Source of the DNA: Clostridia bacterium
GTDB lineage: Bacteria; Bacillota_E; RBS10-35; JAJYVN01
Direction: 5' to 3'
NCBI GenBank assembly: GCA_027335545.1
Contig: DAHWHV010000281.1
Span: forward strand, 1-5,064
Length of the DNA: 5,064 nucleotides
The first letter of the stretch is position 1, and each line of letters opens with the position of its first letter. Made by a program: the position numbers and the translations under genes. Shown one piece after another: positions 1 through 5,064 of the stretch. The notes under the pieces are model-generated. The model was not told the DNA's origin. It searched no databases and saw nothing but the letters and a program-made list of their open reading frames with translations.

Positions 1-3000
1 GGGCCCTCCAGGGCGGCGCCGGGCTCCTCCTCGCCCACGCAGCGGTCGCGCAACTCGCCGACCGAAACCTTGGCGTAGAGGTCGGCCGACGCCGCCCACG
101 GGTACGCCCAGGCCGCCTCCGCCCGCAGTCGTGCCAGGGTCGCGGCGAACCCCTCCCCCTCAGCGGGGGGGGCGGGTTCAGGGGGCACGGCCTCCTCCGC
201 CGCGGCCCCCCCCCCCCCCGCCGGCTCCCCCGGGCCGGGCGCCGGCCCTGCCGCTCCCGCGTCCCAGGCCAGCGGGTCGGCCTGGGCCCCCTGGTGCAGG
301 GCGACGATCCAGCGCGAGGCCGCGGCCCCGGGGGCGGGGGCCGGCGGCGGGAGGTTGGCCCGTGCCGCGAGGGCCCCGCCGACGTCCGGATGGGTGGCCA
401 GGACCGGACCGATCCAGTCGAGGGCGCTGGAGCCGTCGCCGAGGTCGGGCGGGCCCCCGGCGAGCGTCACCCACTCCGCCGCGCGGCTCGCCAGGCCGCG
501 CACCGTGCCCACCAGGGCCAGGCGTTCGCGGGCGCGGGTCAGGGCGACGTAGAGGATGCGCAGCTCCTCCGCGCGGCCGTCCGCCTCCAGGCGCGCGGCG
601 ACTCCGGCGTGGCGCAGCGTCGGCCAGCGCATCCGCCGCTCCAGGTCGACGGCCCGAGCCCCGATGCCCGCCTCGCGGTGGACCAGCACGTCGCCTAGGC
701 GGTCGGCGAGGTTGAAGCGCCGACCGAGCCCGGCCACCACGACCAGCGGGAACTCCAGGCCCTTGCTGGCATGCACGGACAGGAGCCGCACCGCGTCGGT
801 GGGGGCGGAGGCCGCCTCGGCTGCGGCCGCCTCCGTCTCACCCCCCCGCAGGAACTCCGGCAGGTCGCCCACTTCGAGCGTGGCATCCGCCTCCGCCTGC
901 CGGCAGCGCTCCTCCACCCACTCCAGGTGGCGCCGCCGCTCGGCGCCGCCCGGCAGGGCCGCCACGGTCGCCACGAAGGCCGAGGCCGCCAGGGCCGAGC
1001 CCACCAGGTCCCCGAAGCGCCGCAGCCGCGCCTGCGTCCGCCAGCCGTCCAGGCGCCCGAGCCAGGCCCGCGCCCGCCGCCCCAGGTCCCCGCCCGCGCG
1101 GCGCGCACCGCGCGTCAGCGCGCGCCAGAGGTCCCCCCGCGGCGCGTCCCGGCGCAGGCGTGCCAGATCGGCGGGGGAGAACCCGCCGAAGGGGCCGAGC
1201 AGGGTGGCGGCCAACGGGAGGTCCTGGCGAGGGTTGTCCAGGACGGTCAGCCAGGCCAGGACCGCCCGCACCTCCGGGGAGGCGGCGCGGCCGGCGCCCG
1301 CGGGGGACCAGCAGCGCAGGCCGCAGGCCCGCAAGGCCTCGGCGTAGAGGGGCTCCACGCCGCGCGGCGCCCGCAGGAGGATGGCGATGTCCCCCGGCCG
1401 CGCCGGCCGCGTCCCGTCCCCGGCGCGGACCGGGGCGCGCCCCGCCCAACCCGCGCAGAGCGCGGCGACGCACGCCGCCTCGCGTTGCGCCGCCGTGGAC
1501 TCCGCATCGTCCACATCGCCGTCCAGCAGGTGCAACTCGGCCGGCGGGTCCGCCTCTCCGTAGTCGGCGCCGTAAAGGAGCGAGCCGGCCTCGCGCTCGG
1601 GGATGTCCGAGCCGTCGGCGCGCAGGAGGGCGTCGAAGAGGAAGTTGACCGCGCCGACCACTAGGCGGCGGCTGCGGAAGTTGTGGGGCAGGGCGATGCG
1701 CGTGCCGCCGCCGTCCTCAGCGTAGCGGCGCGCCCGCTCCAGGAAGCGCCGCGGGTCGGCCAGGCGGAAGCCGTAGATGCTCTGCCGGGCGTCCCCGACG
1801 GAGAACAGCGGTGTGCTGCGGCCGTCGCGGCAGAGCTCCGCGAGCAGGGCGTCCTGCACGGGGCTCAGGTCCTGCGACTCATCCACCAGCACCTCGCGGT
1901 AGCGGCTCCGCACCGCCTCCCCGGCGTCCGTGCGCAGCAGCGCCAGGCAGCGGTGCTCCAGGTCCGCGAAGTCCAGGGCATGGCGCCGGTCCTTGGACAC
2001 GGCATAGCGCCGTTGGAGGTCCGCGACCACCGCGAGCAGGGGGCTCAACACCTCCGCCACCCCTGCCGCCTCCGCCGTGAGCTCGGCCGCCGCCCGCCCC
2101 CAGGGGCCCTGCGCCAGGGTCGCCACGCCCCGTTTGGTGGCGTCGCGCAGGGCCCGGACCCGCTCGGCCAGGAGCGGGTCGACCCCGGCCCCCATCCCCT
2201 TGAGCGGTTGGAAGGCCGCCAGGCGCAACCGGGCGGCGAAGTCGTCCCAGGGACCGGCGGCGGCCGCCTCCAGGGCGGCCAGCAGGGCCGCGTCCGCCTC
2301 TAGGGCGGGGATGTAGGTGTTGGGGCCGTCCGCCCGCTCGGCCAGGGCCAGGGCCCGGAGCGTGCGGCGGGCGGCGCGCGCCAGGACGCCGCACGCCGCA
2401 TCCCGGGCCGCGTCGAAGCCGGGCTCCGCTAGGGCCGGCCCCTGGGCGGCGAGCCACCCCTCGGGGTCGGGGAGGCTGAGGGCGAAGGCCCGCAGCCGCA
2501 GGGCCAGGGGGCGCAGCGCCGCGTCCAGGGAACGGCCGCCGTAGTGGGCCACCGTGTTCAGGAAGGCGTGCTGCCCGGCGTCGGCGGCCTGGTAGCGCGC
2601 CTGCAGAGCGGCCTCCAGGGCCTCCTGCAACTCGCGCTCCGCCTCGGCCGGATCGAGCAGGGTGAAGGCCGGATCGAGCCCGGCCTCCGCGAAGTGGCGG
2701 CGGAGGGTCCGCTCGCAGAACCCGTGCAGGGTGGTGATGTCGGCGCGCGGCAGGAGCCAGGCCTGGCGGACCAGGCGCGGCGAGCGCCCCGCCTGCAGGG
2801 CGGCGGCGATGCGGCCGCGCATCTCCGCCGCGGCCGAGCGCGTGAAGGTCACCACCAGCAGTTCATGCACGTCCAGCGGCGCCTGCGCGTCGCCCACCAG
2901 GCGGACCACCCGCTCGGTCAGCACCGCCGTCTTGCCGGCGCCGGCGGCCGCCGAGCAGACCACGTGCCCGCCCCGGGCCGCGATCGCCGCCGCCTGCGAC

Positions 3001-3017
3001 TCCGTCCACTGCGGCAT
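1..3017 (-). CDS. addA: AddA, ATP-dependent helicase/nuclease subunit A (partial, C-terminus beyond the window)
   Basis: The ATG at 3017-3015 opens a frame of 1005 codons that reaches the left edge with no stop. AddA is the UvrD/RecB-type motor of AddAB, which unwinds and resects double-strand ends for RecA loading. Motifs in order: Q motif (WT..Q, Gln8); Walker A GAGKT with Lys29; motif Ia TFTRSAAAEM (57-66); TTLHGFC (95-101); LDFADLE (348-354); Walker B VDESQD (378-383); motif III GDARQSIYGFR (408-418); NFRSR (446-450); motif V HASKGLEFP (749-757); motif VI YVALTRARERL (823-833). The ATPase motor therefore looks intact. A Pro/Gly/Ala-rich linker at about 886-956 precedes YAKVSVGEL (981-989), which matches the entry to the AddA nuclease domain. 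Family members have about 1,200 residues, so roughly 200-250, including the catalytic Asp and Lys, lie outside the window. Walker B has Ser where UvrD relatives often have Phe or Tyr; I see no reason to doubt function. An upstream in-frame GTG (3032-3030) is less likely because a strong Shine-Dalgarno serves the ATG. Context and motif order exclude UvrD, PcrA and RecB. Confidence 0.96.
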   Translation of the reverse strand, partial: MPQWTESQAAAIAARGGHVVCSAAAGAGKTAVLTERVVRLVGDAQAPLDVHELLVVTFTRSAAAEMRGRIAAALQAGRSPRLVRQAWLLPRADITTLHGFCERTLRRHFAEAGLDPAFTLLDPAEAERELQEALEAALQARYQAADAGQHAFLNTVAHYGGRSLDAALRPLALRLRAFALSLPDPEGWLAAQGPALAEPGFDAARDAACGVLARAARRTLRALALAERADGPNTYIPALEADAALLAALEAAAAGPWDDFAARLRLAAFQPLKGMGAGVDPLLAERVRALRDATKRGVATLAQGPWGRAAAELTAEAAGVAEVLSPLLAVVADLQRRYAVSKDRRHALDFADLEHRCLALLRTDAGEAVRSRYREVLVDESQDLSPVQDALLAELCRDGRSTPLFSVGDARQSIYGFRLADPRRFLERARRYAEDGGGTRIALPHNFRSRRLVVGAVNFLFDALLRADGSDIPEREAGSLLYGADYGEADPPAELHLLDGDVDDAESTAAQREAACVAALCAGWAGRAPVRAGDGTRPARPGDIAILLRAPRGVEPLYAEALRACGLRCWSPAGAGRAASPEVRAVLAWLTVLDNPRQDLPLAATLLGPFGGFSPADLARLRRDAPRGDLWRALTRGARRAGGDLGRRARAWLGRLDGWRTQARLRRFGDLVGSALAASAFVATVAALPGGAERRRHLEWVEERCRQAEADATLEVGDLPEFLRGGETEAAAAEAASAPTDAVRLLSVHASKGLEFPLVVVAGLGRRFNLADRLGDVLVHREAGIGARAVDLERRMRWPTLRHAGVAARLEADGRAEELRILYVALTRARERLALVGTVRGLASRAAEWVTLAGGPPDLGDGSSALDWIGPVLATHPDVGGALAARANLPPPAPAPGAAASRWIVALHQGAQADPLAWDAGAAGPAPGPGEPAGGGGAAAEEAVPPEPAPPAEGEGFAATLARLRAEAAWAYPWAASADLYAKVSVGELRDRCVGEEEPGAALEG
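206..219. repeat. 14-base C homopolymer inside the addA linker
   Basis: Fourteen consecutive C on the plus strand read as G on the coding strand and encode a four-glycine stretch within the AddA Pro/Gly/Ala-rich linker. The frame is intact on both sides: the upstream motor motifs and the downstream YAKVSVGEL block are both in frame. Runs of this length slip during replication and are prone to sequencing error. A one-base change here would cut off the nuclease domain while leaving the helicase. Confidence 0.9.
2646..2679. repeat. 13-base direct repeat within addA
   Basis: GGCCGGATCGAGC occurs at 2646-2658 and again at 2667-2679, offset by 21 bases, exactly seven codons. In the AddA protein both copies encode the LDPA seen in GLDPAFTLLDPAEAE (about residues 112-126). 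This could be a small in-frame duplication or simply two similar peptide turns using the preferred codons. It leaves the frame open and lies outside the conserved helicase motifs. Confidence 0.6.
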
Positions 3018-3022
3018 CTCGC

Positions 3023-3028
3023 ACCTCC
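3023..3028 (-). promoter_or_regulatory. Shine-Dalgarno of addA
   Basis: On the minus strand GGAGGT ends five bases before the ATG at 3017, with spacer GCGAG. This near-perfect match to the 3' end of 16S rRNA sits at a good distance and fixes the addA start at 3017. The resulting N-terminus, MPQWTESQ, begins a few residues before the Q motif, as expected for AddA. A strong ribosome site of its own suggests addA is translated independently rather than by reinitiation from addB, whose stop lies 127 bases upstream. Confidence 0.85.
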
Positions 3029-3053
3029 GCACTGCGGCCGGCCCTTCGCGGCA

Positions 3054-3103
3054 GCCCGTGGGGAGGCCGCCGTGGGTCGCCGTCCCGCTTGCCGCCCACG
3101 GGC
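3054..3103. repeat. Inverted repeat with a competing internal half-site in the addB-addA gap
   Basis: On the plus strand GCCCGTGGG (3054-3062) and CCCACGGGC (3095-3103) are a perfect 9-base inverted repeat around a 32-base loop. A second copy of the left arm core, CCGTGGG (3070-3076), can pair instead with CCCACGG (3095-3101), giving a 7-base stem with an 18-base loop. In the operon transcript these two hairpins exclude each other. The minus strand has no T-run after either stem, so this does not look like an intrinsic terminator. It could shape mRNA stability or addA translation, or simply reflect the GC-rich composition. The repeat is seen directly; any role is inference. Confidence 0.5.
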
Positions 3104-3144
3104 GTCGGCCCGGCTACGGAGCGGTGTTGGCCCCGGGAAACGGC

Positions 3145-5064
3145 CTACTCCTGCCGCACCCCGCCCCCCCCTGGCGCCGCCGCCGGAGCCTGGTCGCCCC
3201 GCCGGGCGGGTCCGGGGCTCCCCCCCTCGTCCCGATCCGGGCCGTCGCCCTGGCCTCGCTCCTCCGCCTCCAGGGCGGCCCAGACATCCCCGGGCGGCCT
3301 CAGGGGACGGTGGCGGTCCCCGGCTGTGCGATCAAAGCCGCACACGTCGGGGAACTCGCAGGTGGCGCAGGCCACGGCGGCGCCCCAGCGGTACGGGCGG
3401 GGGGCCACCACCCCGGAGGCGAGGGCCGCGCTGAGGCCGGCGACGCGCCGCTCCAGGGCCCGGCCCAGCAGGGCGAACTGCTCCGCTGTCGCGGCCGGGG
3501 CGCCGGCGAAGGGGTGGCCGTCCTTCTTGAGCTTCACGCCGGTGACGGCCCCGGACCCGGGCTCCTCGTGCAGGGCCAGGGCCTCCCGCTCGGCCGGGGC
3601 CAGCCCCTGCAGGCGGGGGAGGGGGGTGGGCGGGCCGCCTGGGCCGGGGCCGGGGACGATCTCGGCGCGCACCGGCAGCAGGAAGCAGCCGCCCGGCGCG
3701 GCCCCGGCGGGGACCAGGGGCTCTAGCGCCCCCGTCAGCGCCGCGCGCAGGTACAGCGCCGACTGCAGGTCCAGGCCGTGGTAGAGCCCCTCCAAGGAGA
3801 AGCGGTCGCGCCCGGTCTTGTAGTCTACGACCCGCAGGTGGCGCCCACCGGCGGCGTCCCGCGCAGCATCCAGGCGGTCCAGGCGCCCGCGCAGCCCGGC
3901 GTGCTCGAAGGACAACTCCACGCCGACGGGCCGGTAGCCCCCCCGGCGCGCATGGTCCCGCCCGGCGGCCAGAGCGACCTGCAGGTCCCGGCGCGCGGCG
4001 CGCAGCAGAAACTCGGCGCGCGGCGCCCCGCGGGGCAGGTGCGCTCGGATGTGGGCGGCGGCCTCGTCCAGCGCCCGATCGCCCCGTGCCGCCAGATCCG
4101 GGTCGGTGAGCTCCGCCCAGTCGGGCCCGCCCCGCAGGTCGCGGACGAACGCCGCCAGCGCCGCGTGCAGCAGGGCCCCGAGGTGCCCGGGCCGTACGCC
4201 CGGCTCCGGGCGCGGCCGCAGGCGCAGGGTGTGGCGGGCGAAGTGCTGGACCGGGCAGGCGGCCGCCGCCTCCAACTCCGTCGGGCTGCGCGCCGCGCCG
4301 GCCAGGGGTGCCATCAGGTCGGCGGGCAGCCGTGCGGGCACCGGTCGCCCGCCGCCGGCGGCGCGGGCCCAGCGGGGAGCGGCGTCCGTCTCCAGCCAGG
4401 CCAGGGCGGCCCGCCAAGCGGCGCCCAGGGGGCGCCCCCCCCCGCGGGACTCCGCCAGGTGCAGGGCGAGACCCGCGGCGATCGGCGCCGGTCCCGCCCC
4501 CGCGCTGGGCGCCGCGGCGGGTCCCCAGGTCGCCTCGCCGACCAGCCGCAACGCCCGCCGGTACGGCAGGGCCGGGGACGGGCCGGGGTGGCTCAGGTAG
4601 AGGCGCTCGGAGGCCCGGGTCAGCGCGACGTAGGCGAGGTAGCGTTCGCCCAGCAACTCCTCCTCCGACCCCGCGTCGAGCTCCAGGCCCACGGACCGCA
4701 GCGCCACGCGGTCCGCGTCCCCCAACAGCAGCGGTTCGCGCGGGGGCGGCGGGAAGGCGCCCTCCGCCATCCCCAGGACGAAGGCGACCCGCAACTCCGG
4801 GTGCCGGCTGCGGTGGACGGCGCCGCAGAGCACCTGATCCAGGCGGGGCGGCACCAGGCCCACCGTGAGACCCTCCAGGCCGGCGCGCAGCGTCTCCACC
4901 AAGTCCGTGGGCGTCAGCGCCTCCTCGCCCAGGGCGCGGCCCAGCCCCTCCAGCAGGCCCTCGAGCGCGCGCCAGCACGCCCGGTGCCAGGCCGCCTCCT
5001 CCAGCCACTCCGCCTCCACCCGCCCCCCCGTGGATGGGTGCCGCGCCCGGGCCTCCGCCGCGGC
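3145..5064 (-). CDS. addB: AddB, helicase/nuclease subunit B (partial, N-terminus beyond the window)
   Basis: The frame is open from the right edge (5064) to the TAG at 3147-3145, giving 639 residues; residue numbers count from the edge. AddB partners AddA: its helicase fold binds Chi rather than driving translocation, and its RecB-type nuclease cuts one DNA strand. The fragment begins in the C-terminal helicase half, with DQVL (76-79), LGMAEGAFP (97-105) and YVALTRASERLYLS (145-158), a motif VI-like block. The nuclease domain follows: His300 in GALLHAAL, Glu383, Asp396 in GRLDRLD, Asp414 and Lys416 in DYKTG, and Q...Y at Gln434/Tyr438. All expected catalytic positions are present. Cys270, Cys566, Cys569 and Cys575 form the C...CxxCx5C set that in this family holds a 4Fe-4S cluster clamping the nuclease domain. 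From memory, the first cluster cysteine of the B. subtilis protein is near residue 800, so about 500 N-terminal residues, including the Walker A region, are missing here. The last 45 or so residues are a low-complexity Gly/Pro/Asp/Arg tail. The Bacillota-type AddB is the best match. Confidence 0.96.
   Translation of the reverse strand, partial: AAAEARARHPSTGGRVEAEWLEEAAWHRACWRALEGLLEGLGRALGEEALTPTDLVETLRAGLEGLTVGLVPPRLDQVLCGAVHRSRHPELRVAFVLGMAEGAFPPPPREPLLLGDADRVALRSVGLELDAGSEEELLGERYLAYVALTRASERLYLSHPGPSPALPYRRALRLVGEATWGPAAAPSAGAGPAPIAAGLALHLAESRGGGRPLGAAWRAALAWLETDAAPRWARAAGGGRPVPARLPADLMAPLAGAARSPTELEAAAACPVQHFARHTLRLRPRPEPGVRPGHLGALLHAALAAFVRDLRGGPDWAELTDPDLAARGDRALDEAAAHIRAHLPRGAPRAEFLLRAARRDLQVALAAGRDHARRGGYRPVGVELSFEHAGLRGRLDRLDAARDAAGGRHLRVVDYKTGRDRFSLEGLYHGLDLQSALYLRAALTGALEPLVPAGAAPGGCFLLPVRAEIVPGPGPGGPPTPLPRLQGLAPAEREALALHEEPGSGAVTGVKLKKDGHPFAGAPAATAEQFALLGRALERRVAGLSAALASGVVAPRPYRWGAAVACATCEFPDVCGFDRTAGDRHRPLRPPGDVWAALEAEERGQGDGPDRDEGGSPGPARRGDQAPAAAPGGGGVRQE

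Larger units (their letters stand above)
3018..3144. other. 127-base gap between addB and addA
   Basis: The addA frame meets a stop (TAG) at 3116-3114, and addB ends at 3145, so neither gene fills this stretch. I found no convincing -35/-10 pair on the minus strand and no intrinsic terminator. It contains the inverted repeat at 3054-3103 and the addA ribosome site at 3023-3028. A short palindromic GGCCGGCC at 3036-3043 is the kind of word such GC-rich DNA makes by chance. addB and addA are often tightly packed or overlapping in other bacteria, so the gap is longer than I would expect. Confidence 0.7.

Noticed and set aside
131..1664. Several overlapping plus-strand open frames opposite addA
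   Set aside because: They are Arg/Pro/Ala/Gly-rich, lack domains, and lie antisense to a continuous 1005-codon frame with all helicase motifs in order. No convincing plus-strand ribosome site or promoter was seen.
3054..3103. Intrinsic transcription terminator between addB and addA
   Set aside because: The hairpins are GC-rich, but no T-run follows on the minus strand, and an operon-internal terminator would separate two subunits of one enzyme.
2268..3280. Recurrent word CTCCAGGGCGGCC at 2269-2281 and 3268-3280, with similar words elsewhere
   Set aside because: It encodes Ala-Ala-Leu-Glu with the preferred codons, which recur in alanine-rich helices of both proteins. Spacing and context show no array, mobile element or CRISPR structure.
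2544..3784. Plus-strand open frames spanning the addB-addA junction
   Set aside because: These are low-complexity antisense shadows that cross two real genes and their gap. No family resemblance could be seen.
3332..5008. A 558-codon open frame on the minus strand, one base out of register with addB
   Set aside because: Its product is a compositional string of Gly, Arg, Pro and Ala with no recognisable motif. The overlapping addB frame carries the full nuclease and Fe-S signature. Long spurious frames are expected when stop codons are rare in very GC-rich DNA.
1..5064. Mobile element, CRISPR array, tRNA or rRNA gene, or phage island
   Set aside because: Both strands are accounted for by two housekeeping genes and a 127-base gap. 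No terminal repeats, regular spacers or RNA-gene consensus were seen.

Overview
The window lies inside one operon on the minus strand. Reading right to left, it holds the C-terminal half of addB, a 127-base gap, and then the start and most of addA. Together these encode AddAB, the helicase-nuclease that processes double-strand breaks for RecA-dependent recombination (the functional counterpart of RecBCD). Both genes run off the window: addB lacks its N-terminus at the right edge, and addA lacks its C-terminal nuclease core at the left edge. I translated both frames codon by codon and found no internal stop or frameshift.

Organism. The DNA is extremely GC-rich, about four bases in five where I counted. 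Third codon positions are almost all G or C, and Arg, Ala, Gly and Pro codons dominate. Even so, the proteins resemble the Bacillota (Firmicutes) form of AddAB. The evidence is the AddB fold of inactivated helicase, RecB-type nuclease and four-cysteine Fe-S site, the AddB 'DQVL...G...RSR' and 'LGMAEGAFP' blocks, and the AddA start 'WTESQAAAIAARG'. A very GC-rich, deep Bacillota-related lineage (Symbiobacterium, Thermaerobacter or Limnochorda type) is my best inference, but one locus cannot settle it.

Layout. Positions 5064 to 3145 hold addB, with remnants of the C-terminal helicase motifs, the nuclease domain and the Fe-S cysteines, ending in a low-complexity tail and a TAG stop. Positions 3144 to 3018 are non-coding on the operon strand. 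They contain a GC-rich inverted repeat with a competing second half-site, and a strong Shine-Dalgarno just before addA. Positions 3017 to 1 hold addA: a complete superfamily 1A helicase motor (Q motif, motifs I to VI), then a Pro/Gly/Ala-rich linker containing a 14-base homopolymer, then the entry to the nuclease domain.

In known AddAB enzymes, AddA is the 3'-5' translocating motor and cuts one strand. AddB carries the second nuclease and the Chi-recognising dead helicase. Nothing here points to a new system: this is a core recombination-repair operon. The points worth a second look are the unusually long and structured addB-addA gap, the homopolymer in the AddA linker, the AddB tail, and how Chi recognition works in such GC-rich DNA.
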